From assembly GCA_025526915.1 (NCBI GenBank), contig JAHLKH010000083.1, forward strand, positions 1 through 64,000: a DNA stretch of 64,000 nt, read 5' to 3'. Below, in pieces: positions 33,682 through 46,875 of this stretch (position 1 is its first letter; the number at the start of each line of letters is the position of its first letter). The notes under the pieces were generated by a model, which saw nothing but the letters and a program-made list of their open reading frames with translations, was not told the origin of the DNA and searched no databases. Source of the stretch: Entophlyctis helioformis (Eukaryota; Chytridiomycota; Chytridiomycetes; Chytridiales; Chytriomycetaceae). A program made the translations under genes and the position numbers.

Positions 33682-36138
33682 CTAGAACGCAGCGCTCACA
33701 AAGATGGCCGACGCGGCCAGGGCAGCGAGGGCCGAGAACGACATGACCGAGGCGGCCGCCGCGCCGTTCTTAGGGGGCGTGACCGTCGGGCGGACCGCCG
33801 TCGTCGTGACGGTCGGCTTCTTGTTGGTGTTGAGCGTCAGGCCACCGTCGGCGTTGCGCGTCACATTGACCTTGGGCGGCGCAACGGGCTTGGGGCCGAC
33901 GACGGGCGCAACCTTGGGGATCGACACGGTGGGCTTGGTGCCCGTCGTCGAGTTGCCGAGCGGGCTCTGGAACACGTCCGACGCCGCGAGCTGGGCAATG
34001 CCGACGCGGAACGCGCCGTCCGCACCGGATCCGTAGTCGAACGTGGTGTAAAAGTGGCGGAGGAACGCGACGCCGAGCACCGAGTCGTCGTCCTGGTTGG
34101 GTGCAAACACGGACACGCACGTCGTGCCGTCCGAGAAGATCTGCTTGTCCCACGTCAGCGTGAACGGCGTGGCGCCAAACACAAACGACACGGGCGGGAA
34201 CGTGCGCGCCTTTTCACAGTCGACCACGTAGAGACCGCCCGACTCGACACCGCCCATGAAGCTGTTGACCTCCTTGAAGATGGCCGGCGCGAGGATGATG
34301 AGCGTGGAGCCCGTGTCGATGATGGCGTGCTTGGACAGGCCGGTCGGGATAAAGTTGCGGCCGTTGATCGTCACCGAGTCGAGCTGGAGGACCCACATGC
34401 CGAGGTCGCGCACAATGGGGAAGAAGCGGAAGCCGGCGGGCGACATGCGGGCGGCGTTGGCACCGCCAAACGTGACTTCGCCGGCACGGGCCGACTTGCC
34501 CGTCGCGTCCTCGGTCGCCTTGCGGTCGAACCAGAACGACACGCCGGGCGTCGTGAACGCCGCGCGCAGGTAGGCGTCAAAGTCGGTGGTGGAGTTGGCG
34601 GCGCGGTCGGGCGGGCCCATGCCAATGAGGCCGTCGACGTTGGGCACGTTCGGGGGCAGCAGGATGGCGTTGGCGGCGCAGAGCGTCGAGTTGGCGACAC
34701 CGACACCGGCAATCGCAAGCACGTCCTGGTTGTATGTGCAGATGACGGCCGTGCCGTCACCGTAGCCGAGCGACGTGGGGTCCTGGTCGGCGGGGCCAGC
34801 GATAAAGCTGGTGCTGCGGGGGATGTTGAACGAGGGGCCGCCACTGCAGCCGTTGCCGTCAGAGCACAGCGACGAGCGGATCCAGAAGTTGGACGAGCCC
34901 GTGTCGAACTGCGCCGTGAGCGTCTGGGCGGGGGTGCCCAGCTGGATCTGGCCGGTGAGCTGTTGGGCGGCGATGGGAGCGTGCGAGTCAGTACGAGTCG
35001 TTGTGCACATCTGGTGCACATCCGGCCAGCGTGGGGTGGCTGTGTGGGAGGTGCCATCCACTCAAGCCATTTCGGGGCATGATTGGACGGCAGGACCCGA
35101 TCCAGCAGCGGCAGCCACAAAGCAGCGGCAGCCGCGAAGCTGGACAGACTCAAGGGCAGACTCCACCCGTCAGCGACATGGAGCCAGCCACGAGACGCTG
35201 CGCAGCCGAGGCCCTGTTGGACAGGCGGCCGGGTACGGCACGGGTCGGTCCGACGGCAGCGGGGGGCCTGGGCGACCGCGGGGGCGCCGGTGGTTGAGCC
35301 TGGCTGGGCGAGCTTAGGCGTGCCCGAGGTGCTCTCGCCGACGCGGCTGACGGCGACGGGGATCCTGTTTGGCGCAGGCAGCACGAGTGAGCAGACTGGT
35401 CCAGACGGGGGCGGGTGGGTCCAGACGGGGGCAGGCGGGCAGGCGGGCTCGTAGGTGGCGAGTGGCGGGTGGCAGACGCCGCCGGCCCCGCCATGACTCG
35501 GCCATGACTCGCCAAGCGTCACGGTGCACACGGCGCACAGCCTGGTGCACAGCGGCACCCGTCACACGCGCGCCATTCTGCAGGCGCAAAAATTGAGATG
35601 CGGCACCGGCCGAGCCAGCGACCAAGCCAGCGACCAAGCACACAGCCCTCGGTGCACGCAGGAAGGCAGCAATAGGCAGGCAGCAATAGGCAGGCAGGCA
35701 TGCGGCAACGTACGAGATGGGGCCGCTCTTGCCGGTGCTGGCGGCCGACGGGCCAAAGAAGCCTGCGTCGTTGGCAGTGGCGTCAAAGCGCAGCGAGGCC
35801 GCCACGCCGGCCAGGCCGGTGGCAGCTGGCGCAGGCTCAGCGACGACCGAGCCATCGGCGCCGTGGACCTGCGGGACGCCCGGCGCATCCGTTGCGGCAG
35901 CAGCGGGTGCACCAGCAGCGCCAGTCGAGGCGGCAGCGGCAGCAGAGACCGTGAGGGTGACGGCGGCACCGGCAGCCGAGCCGACGGTCAGCGTGGCGGC
36001 GACACCGGCAGCGGCCGTCTGGACGGCGTCAACGACATGAACTGGTGCACGGACGGCCCAGCCGCCGCGGGCGTGGACGGCAGGCGTTGAAACAAGAGCA
36101 GCGGCGGCGACAACGAGCGTGAAGAGCGACTTGGCCAT
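33682..36138 (-). CDS. Aspartic protease 3 (pepsin family A1), secreted/GPI-type
   Basis: The start at 36138 opens a signal peptide MAKSLFTLVVAAAALVSTPA and a long Ala/Val-rich propeptide-like segment. Middle exons between about 35700 and 35000 are hard to border. The main exon from 34959 to 33682 carries QFDTGSSNFWIRSSLC, YGDGTAVIC, IDTGSTLIIL, SVLGVAFLRHFYTTFDYG and an extended Thr/Pro/Lys-rich stalk ending in the hydrophobic AALAASAIFVSAAF (GPI-type). A TATA-like TATATA lies about 95 bp upstream on the minus strand. It has the longest stalk in the cluster and the least interrupted catalytic exon. Confidence 0.87.
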
Positions 36139-36406
36139 GGCGGGTGTGTTGGCTGGTTGTGGTTTGTGTTGAGGCTTGGCGGGCTGTAGGCAGTCGGCAG
36201 GCTGTTGTGGTTGTGGTTGTGGTTGGGGACTATATAAGTGGCGGGCAGGGATCGATGGGCCGGCCGTGTAGGCTCTACGGGCAGGCTTGAGTTGGCGTCT
36301 GAGGGCAAGCTGTAAGGGTCACGCCAGAATATAAGAGTAAACGAGCGGAATTTTAACACTTTAATCCGGCGTGGCGCCATGAGCCGTGACAGGCAACGCA
36401 TCAACG

Positions 36407-38482
36407 TCACACACGCGAGAGCGCAACAACCAGCACAGCCACGAGGCAGCACAGCCCGCGCAGCCCGCCGCCCTCCGCCACGACGCTGCTCCAGGCGGCC
36501 GCCGTCCTGCCATGGCCGTTCGTATTCGCGCTCCTGGTGTCGGGCACGTCGACCGGGTTCCTGCCCGCGGCTCTCGCGAACCCGACTCGCCCGGTGCCGC
36601 CACCGCCATCGCCATCGCTGGCCGCTGTGCCGCTGATGCCGCCGCCACCCGCTGCTGCTGCTGCTCACGTTGCCGTCAAACACAGTGTAAAACTGGCGCA
36701 GCAGGCTCGCACCAAACACGGGCGACCCGATCCCGTCGTTGCGCGCAAAGATGGACACACACTTGCTGTCCACGACTATGATCTGCTGGTCCCATGTGAG
36801 CGTCAGCGCGGCCGTGCCCGGTGGACCCAGGTGGAACGTCAGCGGGTCCAGCCGCCGCGCGCGGTTGCAGTCGATCGTGTACGTGCCCGAGTTGTCCGTG
36901 TCCGCGGACTGCAGGACGGCGTTGAGCGGGTCAAACCATGTGCTGGGCAGCAGCACGAGCGTGGTGCCCGTGTCGCTGTACAGAGAGCGAGAGGAGAGAG
37001 TTTAGATGTGTGTTTAGTTGGTGGGCAGTGTTGCCAACTGCGAGCGACCATGGGCACGTACATGATGGCATGCGCATCGGGCGAGCTGGGCACCCGCGAC
37101 ACGATGCGGTTGTCGTTGACGGATATGTCCGTGAAAAGGATCGTCCAGTGTTGCGCATCGGGCAGAAGAGGCACCCTGGCCATTCCATCAAAACAAACGG
37201 ATCGCATTAGTTGCGCCTGCATCGGATGTCACCAGCAGCCGGCCCATCCCTTCCTCACCACATCAGGTCGCTTGTTCGCAGCGCTGGGTTCTCGCCCCCA
37301 AACGTCACAATGCCGGCGCGTCGTGACACGGCGCTGCGTGTGGCGAGCGTCGACACGGTCCTGTTGAACCAAAACGACAGCTGCGATGTCGTCAACGATC
37401 GGCGCAGGTTGCTAAACACATCCGTCGTCTCTGTGCATGTCGAGTGTGCCTGCGAATGAGTGGGTCTGTCTGCAACCTGCCATGCCTGCTTGATCACGCA
37501 CGATCCACCAAACAACGTACCATTGATGGACGGTGGTGGAAACCCGATGATGCCGTCCACCGACGGCCAGTTGCGTGATGCTCGGATCGACGTGGATGCG
37601 CAAAACGACTGGTTTTGCACCTGCAGCCCCGCAAGCACAATCGTCTCGGAGCGCACCCTGCACTCGACCGTAGTGCCGTCGCCGTACTTGACCGTCTTGA
37701 GCATCCCTGTCGATTCGCTGAAACTTGTGCTGCGCCACCAACGAGCGTGGGTCAACAGGCGGATGGTATGTATGTTGTGCACGGCCAAGGCTCACCTCTT
37801 GTCTGACGAGTACTGGGGCAACCCGACGCATGTGCCTGTTGTTGGGCATTCGGTCGATCTGAGCCAAAACACGCTTGATCCCGTGTCACTGTATCGTCCG
37901 TCGCATCAACGGCCGTCCTGCACGTCAGCAGTGCCATTCAAAGTGACTGCATCGATTGCGGCCAGCACCACCTACAATTGCACAAGAAAGTTTTGAGGCG
38001 GCGTGCCGATCTGCAGCACACCAATCAGCTGGACAGACAACACCTCAGCGAGTGAGTCGCTCCGTGGCATCCATAGTGGAGAGAGATCGCCGAGATGGCA
38101 CCCACCGTTTGTGCGACACTGCCCACGCCCATGGATATGCCCGTCGCGTTACCCGTCGCGCTGCGCCATCCAAGCGACGGCCGGTTTCCTACGCGGCTCA
38201 ACGTATCAAACGTGATACTATGACCCCACAAGCTGGCCGCGTCAGATCCACAGCCATCCAGCCCCGCATGCATGCCAGCCAGCCAACAAGACAACCCGAC
38301 AACCCCCACCTCCTGCCGACCGTCGCAAAGGCGTCTTGTCTGGCATGGCTCGTCATGGCTGCATTCTCTCGACCCGCCTGGCTCGATGTGCTCGGTATGG
38401 TAATCACGTTGATGGCATGGACACGGTCTGCGGCGGACCACACGGATATCGCCAGACACATCCACACGAAATGACACAGCAT
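36407..38482 (-). CDS. Aspartic protease 4 (pepsin family A1) with one frame break
   Basis: The start at 38482 gives the signal peptide MLCHFVWMCLAISVWSAA. Short exons follow. LIGVLQIGTPPQNFLVQ is joined across the intron at 37889-37975 to FDTGSSVFWLRSTEC; YGDGTTVEC and GIIGFPPPSIN come next. AHAI is joined across another intron (near 36975-37060) to IDTGTTLVLLPSTWF. Thus introns sit directly before both catalytic DTG motifs. Near 36648-36650 the frame slips: the expected Gly-rich segment, GRVGFARAAGRNP and hydrophobic tail (LRGLCCLVAVLVVALSRV) are one frame over, consistent with a base missing from a G run. In that frame the stop is at 36407. Confidence 0.78.
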
Positions 38483-39270
38483 CTGCATCGCCTGATCACC
38501 GTGGCCATTGCCACGGTGATGCCGAGCCGCGCTCGATGGCCTGGACGCTGCGGCCGAACCGGTCGGGCTGCCAGGCTGCATCCTGATATCGGGCGAGACG
38601 TGCTCCTGCGGCTGGCGGTTGTACATCATCTGATGCGCGGACTGCGGTGTGCTGGGCTGCTCGGCACAACTCTGGCGTCTGGCGGTCATCGGGCAGTGCG
38701 TTCGTGTCTGCGGCATCTGCGTCTGCGTCTGCGTCGTTGTTCAAGGGGCAGGCGAAACAGTCGGATGAACGCAAGAGTGTCGTATCTGTCCGTCTGTCCG
38801 TCCGTCTGTCCGTCTGTCCGTCGGGATATCTGTCTCTATTGGAACAAGGTTGGGTACAAGCGCCGGCTTTCGCAGCGGCTTTTTAGGACAGTGGCGGGCA
38901 AGTTCAAGTCTCCGTTGTTGGCTCCGGCGGCGAGTGTGCTGACGCTCGTCTCCGCAAAAAGTCAGTCGAGTGTCCATGCCACTGCCCGTCCGTGCCACTG
39001 TCCATTCGGTCTTGCGTGGTGCAAGTGGGTCGGTGTGCGGCTGCCGCCGCCGCCGGCGTGCTTGCCGTTTTGCCGCTGCTCGAACGGCCAACTCCGACGC
39101 GCCACACACCGACGCGCCACAACGCGACATGGAAAAACAGTAACGCGTTTGGATGCAAAGACCGCCGCCGAAGAGGGCCACAGCAGGCGTCCTTGCCATG
39201 ACTCACATGTAGCCCATGTGACACCCATGACAACATGGTCGAACGGTGAACAGCGCAATGTACTTTATCT
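38483..39270. other. Spacer between proteases 4 and 5
   Basis: No gene seen. It contains a tccgtctg-type simple repeat at about 38786-38822 and presumably the promoter of protease 4. Confidence 0.5.
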
Positions 39271-41025
39271 TTAGTTGAACAAGAACGCCGCCAGGAGCAG
39301 CGATCCACAAACCACCATCACAGTGCGCACGTCCATAGCACGCAGCCCAACAGCAGCAGCCTTGTCGCTCTTGCCGCCGCCAGACGCACCACTGCCGCCC
39401 GCGCCAGGGCCAGCCGCATCGCCCGCGCCAAACACGTTCGGCTCGCCGCCAACTGGAGTCGCGAACCCAACACGACGTCCGCCATAATCAAACGCCGTGT
39501 AGTGGTTGCGCAAAAAACGAGCCGAGCACAGGCGGCAGCGTGGCCGACGGCGAGAAGTTGAGCACGCAGTACACGCCGTACCGGAAGTACTGCTCGCGGG
39601 GAAGCACCTTGAACACGACGCCGCCGAGCGTCAGGTTGAATGCCCGCAGCTGCGGGACCGTGCCGCAGTCGATGACGTACGTGCCGACGCCATCAGCGTC
39701 CCTGCCGCGGAACATGGCCGCATTGAGCGCATTGAACATGGCCGTCGGCAGCGAAGTGATGGTCGTGCCCGTGTCAATAATCGCCGACGTGGTGTTGGTC
39801 AGGATCTCCTGGCCGCCCGGCAGCGCGATGCTCGTCAGCGGAAGCGTCCAGTATTTGCTTGTCATGTTGATGGGCGACCAGCCAATCGTGCCTGTGAACA
39901 GCGACGTGTCCACGCCGCCAAACGTGACCACGCCCGACCGCACTTCGCCGTTGGCCCGCTCGGACGTGGTCGACGACGTTGACGTGTTGGCAGCCATCGA
40001 GTCGCTGCCGTTGTACCAGAACGACACGATCGTGTCTTTGAACGGCTTGAGCAGGTTCATGGTGCTCATGACGTTGGCAGGCTCAAACAGACCTGGAGGC
40101 GCAAGGCCGATCAGGCCGTCGGACATGATCGAGTTGGACTGGATGTCAGATGCCACGCACACGGGCTGCCGCAGCAGCTGGATGCCGCCGACGGTGAGCG
40201 TGTCCTGAGCCCTGAGACACTGGATCCTTGAGCCGTCTGCGTAGTTGAGTGTCGTGATCTCGGACTGGTTGCCCAGCGGCGCATAGGTCGAGCTGTGTGC
40301 CGTTGCCACAAGAGTCAGATGGCGCGGCGTGCAACGCGTGGTGCCACACGGCGCTTACCTGGATCGCGGATCGTATGTCTGCTGGTTGGGCTGGCCGCAC
40401 TGCCTGGCTGAGCGGCACGATGTGCCACGCACCCAGAACACGGCGCTGCCCGTGTCAAAGTTGACGGCAAGGCTCTTGGGCGGAGTGCCGAGCTGGACCG
40501 TGGCAATCAGCTGCAGACGGATCGCAGAGAAGCCGCACAAGCGCACAAGCGCACAGGTTGTGGTCAGTCAGTCGGCCGCCCAGTCAGCCGCCCAGTCTGG
40601 CTTGTGTGGGGCAGCATGGCCGCGAGTGGCGCTTTCAAGACTCACAATTTGAGCCGCAGCGGTTGCGGGCAACGACACGACGCCTGCATCGAGACGCACG
40701 ACGCTCTTGACGCCGTCTGCTGGCCCTGCAGCGGACTTGGACACGAACGGAAAGCTGTGCACAGGCCATGGTGGTGGTGGTTGTGTGTGATCAGCTGCTG
40801 CTGCTTGTGGCTGCTGGTCTGTGGTGTGCATGACGCAGTGCATGGGGCTGTGCATGCAATGGCGGCAGGCGGCGCTCACTTGAGAGGCGGCTGTGCACCA
40901 GAGCGGACGCCCTCCACGGGGCCAAAGACGTTGGCCATGTCGACCTGGTGCAGGGCGTGCGTGCCCGTGGGCAGCATGCATGCCGCAGCCGCAGCCAGCG
41001 CCACGGCAAACGAGGAGCTGTGCAT
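39271..41025 (-). CDS. Aspartic protease 5 (pepsin family A1) with one frame break
   Basis: The start at 41025 gives the signal peptide SSSFAVALAAAAACMLPTGTHA. The following exons give ATVQLGTPPKSLAVNF, catalytic FDTGSAVFWV, the divergent flap YADGSRIQC, VSFWYNGSDS and a second catalytic site IIDTGTTITSL. After LPPVLGS the frame breaks at the A6 run (39512-39517, T6 on the coding strand) and continues as LRNHYTAFDYGGRRVGFATP. The tail has a Gly/Ala-rich stalk and a hydrophobic end VVCGSLLLAAFLFN (stop 39271). It is the most divergent member. It shares an 87-bp divergent promoter with the methyltransferase at 41113. Confidence 0.82.
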
Positions 41026-41112
41026 CTTGCTTGCTTGTGTGTGTGTTGGGACAGACGACGCCTTGCTGGCTTGCACTTGCCAAATTCGGGTGAAACAACA
41101 AACATCACACGA

Positions 41113-42229
41113 ATGCCGCCGCTGCTGCTGCTGGACGGCGGCCTGGCAACCGAGCTCGAGGCTCAGGGCTGTGACCTCAAGTGCGACCTGTGGAGCGCAA
41201 GGTGCACACGCCGCCTGCTGCACGCACCACAGCCCATGCACAGCGCACTGCTGACGCCTGGCTGCACACAGCCTGCTGGCACACAACCCACAGGCAGTCC
41301 AAGATGCGCACGAAGCCTATTTCCGTGCTGGCGCGCTGATGGCGACAACGTGCTCGTACCAGGCATCCACCGCCGGCTTTGTCGCTGCCGGCTTCGGCGA
41401 GCTCGACGCCAGGCGGCTTACTCGGCTGTCGGTGCGTCTGGCCGACAATGCGCGCCGGGCTGTCCAGAACAGCGGCGCCGTCCCCCTGACCAGCAGCCTG
41501 CTTGTGGCGGCTTCGGTCGGATCGTACGGCGCGCTGCTGGCCAACGGCGCCGAGTTTACAGGCGACTACGGGCCGGGCGTGACGCTCGAGAGTCTGGCCG
41601 CGTCTCATCGGCAGCGTGTGCGCGTGCTGCTGGATGCGTCGGTCGACGACGCAGTGGGCGGCGAGCCGGGAGTGCAGCCCGACCTTGTGCTGTTTGAGAC
41701 GATCCCGTCGTTGCTGGAAGCGCAGGCGATCGCGCAGCTGTGCAGCGAGTGGCACGAGCAAGCCGGCGGGCAGCCGCTCGTCCTGCCGCCCGTGTGGGTG
41801 TCGTTCAGCTGCCGTGACGGAGCGACCGTGTGCCACGGCGAGCCGATCGAGGCGTGCGTGGATGCGCTCGCCACGCACCACGCCGTTCAAGGCATCGGCG
41901 TCAACTGCACAGCGCCGCAGCACGTTGCGTCGCTCGTCAAGCGCATCCGCGACCGCCTGGCGCTCCACGACCGCGCGTTGGCAGGCGGGATGGCCGAAGG
42001 CACGACGGCCGAGGGCAAAGCGGCGTGCCGCGTGGTGTGCTACCCGAACTCGGGCGAGACGTGGGTGGCAGCCGAGCGCGGCTGGCGCGACACCACGGGC
42101 GGATCGGCAGCGCCAGACGGATGGGCGGCGATGGCGCAGGCGTGGGTTGCCGCAGGGGCAGACGCGGTGGGCGGCTGCTGCCGCACGACTCCTGCGCACA
42201 TTGGCGCGCTGGCTGCAGCCTTGCGGTGA
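41113..42229 (+). CDS. Homocysteine S-methyltransferase (MHT1/SAM4 family)
   Basis: Methylates homocysteine to methionine using S-methylmethionine or S-adenosylmethionine; cytosolic, zinc-dependent TIM barrel. Exon 1 from the ATG at 41113 reads LLLDGGLATELEAQGCDL. Exon 2 from 41294 to 42229 contains MATTCSYQAS, the zinc ligand motif GVNCTAPQHV and the second ligand pair GGCCRTTPAHI. The combined length of about 340 residues is normal. The intron ends cleanly at CCACAG/41294. The only GT in the gap (41202) would leave a two-base phase conflict. A GC donor (AGC|GCAAGG near 41197) keeps phase but shortens a conserved loop. The junction is therefore unresolved. Confidence 0.88.
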
Positions 42230-42310
42230 CGTCTTGGTTGTTGTCGTAGTTGTGGTCGTGGTTGTGCAATAAAGCGCAAGTTGTCGCTGCTGGCACCAAC
42301 ACGCGACGCC

Positions 42311-45300
42311 ATGGCCGACGGGCAGCCGCGCAGATACGGCACTCGCACGACCGCCCGGCAGGCAGCAGCAGCAGCAGCAGAAGCAGAAGCAGCAGAAGCA
42401 GCGCAAGACTCGGACGACGAGCCAGCACACGCCGCTCGCCCCCACACAGCCCACGCGGCCCACAAGCGGCCCAGACGGCCCAGGGCGGCCGTGCTCGTCA
42501 AGCGCGAGCAGCGCGGCACCGACCGCCCGCATGCAGCTCTGCCGGCGTCCGATCCGCTCGCAGCGCCCACAGACTTCACCGTGCGGGTGCACAGGCCGCC
42601 CAGCTTCCCCGCCTGGACGTTCCCCGCCAGCAGCGAGCCGCTCGACTTTGGCATGCTGGTGTCGGCCGGCTTCACGCCCGGCGCCGTCGATGCCGCGCTC
42701 GCTGCCGGCCGCCCGCTCGAAGCCGCCGTCGTGCATCCATCGGACCCGACGCTCCCGCCGCCGGCGTCCCTCTGCCTCACGCCGTGGACCCGTCCGCGCA
42801 AGGTGCTGCCCCGAACGTCGACCTGCGCCAAGCCGCCCACTGTCCACTCGGTCAGCGACACGCTGGATGCCATGGTGCGTCACGCTGGAGGCTGCATCCG
42901 ATCGCTCTGCTGGCTGCCATGGACTGCTGCTGCTGCTGCCTATGATGCCTGCTGCTGCTGATACGGCCTGCTGCACATGGACAGAAAAAGTACTATGGCG
43001 CCAACAACCCAGAGTCGTATGTGCCCGACGATCTGCTGGAGACGCTGGTCATGGAAGACTTGCAGATCGAGATGCGCCGCCGCAAGTACGACTATGCCGC
43101 CGGCAACTGCATCCAGGTGCTTCGTGGCCCTCGCGGCTGGAATCGGCAGAGACGGCGTGAATCGTTTGCTGGCTACAGGCTGCTTGGCGATGGACGTGCC
43201 GGTCGTCGTGGATCGGACAGCGACTCGGACTCGGATGCTGAGCGCGATGACGACGAGAACGACGACGAAGACAACGACGAGAAGGTGTATGGCAGCATGG
43301 GCGATTGGCTGCTGTATGCGGGCGGCCCGCTCTTGAATCGTCTGTGTGTGTACGCGTCCCGCCTTGTATCCTCTCTGGCGTTTGTGGTTCACTGAACTTA
43401 CCATTTTCTGGCGTTCATGCAGGCATGAGCCCGCTCAGCACTGTCGGTGGTGTGGTTGCAGTGCCCTCGTTCGACGCACAGACAGTGTGCACGTTTGACA
43501 CGCCGATCATGCAGGTCATATCGTCGCAGCAGTTTCTGCCACATCGGCCATCGCTCAATATGCCTGGCAATGGTGAGCAAGCATGGCGCGCGGCTGTCGC
43601 GAATGTGCAGGATGGCTGATGCAAGAAACACAGACTATGTTGCTGTGAGAACGTTAAGAGGGATGCGGATATTTGCTGCAGACTATGGCACGGAGGAAGC
43701 ATACAGCATGGGCGACATCCACATGCGGCAAGTGAAGGATGTCCCGCTGTCCAGTCTTGTGTTGGATATGGCCATGAGCCGCGTCTTGCCTGGCCACATG
43801 GCTGCTGTCCAAGAGGGCGGCGCTGTACTCATTTGGGACGCGCGCTATGAAGGGTGCGTCCTGCATCTACCGCTCTTCGTCTGCTTGTCGGCGACTGACA
43901 CTCTAAACGGACCAATGATTCCCAGGATCGTAACGTGGCGCACGACGATGGAGGTGTACGACGAGAGCGTTGCATCCCTGGAAAACGACAAGCTCAGGTG
44001 GAAGGCGTGCCAGTTTGCAGCACACCCGCGCACGCTCACTGTCGGCCATGCGCAGTACATTGAGCTCTGCGATCTGCGCACGGTTTCCGTGGCACAGCCG
44101 TCGATTCTCTTTGACGCTGTTCCTCAGGGCGAGCTGTTTACAGGACTGGACCACAACCCACAGTCGCCGTTCCAGCTGGTCGTCACGTCCACAGATCGCA
44201 CGTATCTTCTCGACACGCGATACCCGAATCACATCCTCCTCCAGTGGGCACTCAACAATCCCCGCGAAACACAGACGCACGTCGCACACCTGCCCAGCCT
44301 ATCCCACAAGTGGACGATTTCCAGTCCTGGCTCACACGCTTCGTCCACGTTCATGTCGTGGGGCAGCCAGATGGGCGAGGTGGTCCTGGCGACCTACGAG
44401 GAGACCCCGCCTGCACCGCCTGTCTCGCGCGGAGCATGCAAGCTAGCATCGTTTGCTGCACACCCTCATTCTGTTATGCCGCCACTCGACTCTGTGTCCA
44501 GCTTGGGCATCCCGCCAGTCCTTGATTACGAGGTGCTGCATGTGGAAACGGAGAACAAGGCGCCATGGCCGCATGTTCTGGGATGTGTTGTTGTGCCCCA
44601 CGGTCTGCAGGATAGTGGCGCTGCGGCATCGCAGAGCGGCCAGCGCGGATCTGGGAAACAGGGCGATGAGGACGACTACGAGGACGGGCAGGAGGGTCTT
44701 GGATTCACCGTCGTGCACCTTGCTGCCGATGGTGCGATGTATGCACAGGCGTATGGTCCCCCGATCCAGCATCAGCATCAGCATGAGCCTGGCATGGCGC
44801 GGAAGTGGGAAGCGCGTATTGGACGTGTGCTCGACTCGATTGAAAGCGCGGTGGCTGATACCGAGCGTCGCGAGTTTGGCGGCAAGGCTCCGCCGCCCGA
44901 GACTCTGCGCGATCACCCATTGTACGAGTTTCGGCCTCTTGCCAAACGTGAGTTGCGTGCGGATTGCCGTTTGCAAGTCGTGTTGCCAGGGGACGAGTGC
45001 TGACTCTGGCTGACTCTGGCACATCCAGTCACCAATCGGTGGGTCCAGGAACAGATGGATCGTGACGCTGTTGCCCCGAACGGAGCAGTCGAGGACACTC
45101 GCTTTGACGTGACTGCTGTCAAGCTGAATGGAAGCATTCAGCTATTGGCCGACCTGGTTGCAGACGACAACGATGCTCGCGCGTTTACGCTGGACGAAGC
45201 CAGTGGCCGAGTGGTTCTGCCGCCTCTCGTTCCCTCGGTCGATGCAGTGGCCAGTGCGATGCGGCGGTTGGACTCCATCACCAGCACGTTTTCGGCTCAG

Positions 45301-46875
45301 GTTGACGATCCACGGTTGCTTCGGCTGACGTACCGTGTGGACAACTGGATGGTTGAGGACACCGACCCGGCTGATGGCACACAGCAGCCAGGGGGATCAT
45401 CAGACGCCGGCCGCCTTCATCTCGATACCATCCGCGCACGGCTTGCTGCAGAGCTTGACAGTCGGCCGCTACCTGCCACGGCACCCACCACCAGCAGCAT
45501 CGGCATCCACATTGACAATACGCGCGGTATCGAGTGGCTTGCGCGCGATCTTGCACTCTCGCAGTATGCGTATCTCCCACGGCATTCACGCGTCTCGCTG
45601 GATCTCAGCAAAGTGTCGCACCAAGACCGTGACCAGCTTGACCAGGATTGGGACCCGACCGACGATGTTGATACGAGCCGCGTGTGGAGCCAGGCGAGCA
45701 TGGCCGACTCGATGGACGGCCGCGGCAGTTTCTATGGATCCTTGCCGCTCAGTGGCAGCGATAGTGGCGGGCCGTCTGCGAGCCAGTCGTTCAGCCAACG
45801 GGCGAGTTTCGGCAACGACGGCAGCAGTGGGCGGGTGCTGGGACTCGGCAAGCGGTACAAGACGGACACTGACGGCGAGGATTCCGACGAGCGCGATGGG
45901 CGGAGAGCGTCGCAGGGCCGCCGCAGTCTTGGCGTTCGTGACGATGACTCGTACAACGACGATGATGACGACGATGGGCGGTCGGTTGTGTCGACACGGT
46001 CGCGGGTGTCTGCCGCGTCTGCCGCATCGGTTTCCCAAGCCACGGACCAGCCGCTCGACAAGATGCCGTCTGTGCTGCGGACGCCGGTCATTGACAAAAC
46101 GATTGCCATGACCGGCGCCGTCAGCACTCTGCACGACATGTGGGAGCGGCCCGCTCTGTACTATCCGTCCGTAACAGGCGGCGATCGGCAAGACGGCGGT
46201 GGGCATCAGTGGCTTGAACCCGCCGGACGGAAAGCACAGGCCGGTGGCGCTGCTGAGGGACGGCCCTCTGGCACTGGCGCGAGCACCGGCACGAAACGCG
46301 GCCGCAAGAAGCGTGCGACTGCAAGCAGTGTCAAGCATGTGCCGCCTGGCGTGCTTGCGTCTGCATACACGGCATCGCTGGAATCGCCAGGAGGGACACA
46401 GGCTTCACATGGCGGCGCGTCGCAGATGACGTCTGCGAGCTCGGTCTCGGCACCGCGTATCAAGAGTGCGGGATCGCGGGTGTCTACGAGCACGCTGCCA
46501 CGCACTCCTGGCGTGGTTGCGTCGTCTGCGTCAGCGGCATCTTTGCAGAGTCGCCAGAGCCTTGGCGTGCCACAGCCGGCTGGTGGATCGTCGTCTGGGC
46601 GGTTCACAGTGTCGGCCATGTCGGCCTCTGGATCTGACTCGGGATCAGCGAGAGTGTCGGCTGGTAGTTTACTGCTCTCGCCGGTCCCATCGCGCTCTCA
46701 GCAACAGTCGCAGTCGCAGTCGCAGTCACAATCCCAAGCATCACAGTCACAGTCGCAGCAACCCACGCAGTCTCTCTCGCGTCTGTCAGGCGTGTCCTCG
46801 CATCGTGGCACATCTGGCCGGCCGTCGCTGTCCTCACAGCCACTCAAGAAGAAGCCGCGGACCAAAGGCTTCTGA
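42311..46875 (+). CDS. Rrn6/TAF1C-like RNA polymerase I initiation factor subunit
   Basis: Predicted component of the core factor/SL1 complex at rDNA promoters. Exons 42311-42874, 42985-43345, 43423-43572, 43634-43853, 43926-44947 and 45029-46875 are all consistent in phase and give 1387 residues. The N-terminus has Ala/Glu-rich low complexity, then an acidic stretch and VYGSMGDWLLYAGGPLL. The middle resembles a WD-type propeller (AAVQEGGAVLIWDARYE, QLVVTSTDRTYLLDTRYP). The C-terminal third is Ser/Gln-rich with repeated SQ and ends in a basic KKKPRTKGF, a terminus like that of TAF1C and fungal Rrn6-like proteins. The family is called from the propeller plus the Ser-rich tail and basic end. 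A different propeller protein remains possible. Confidence 0.68.
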
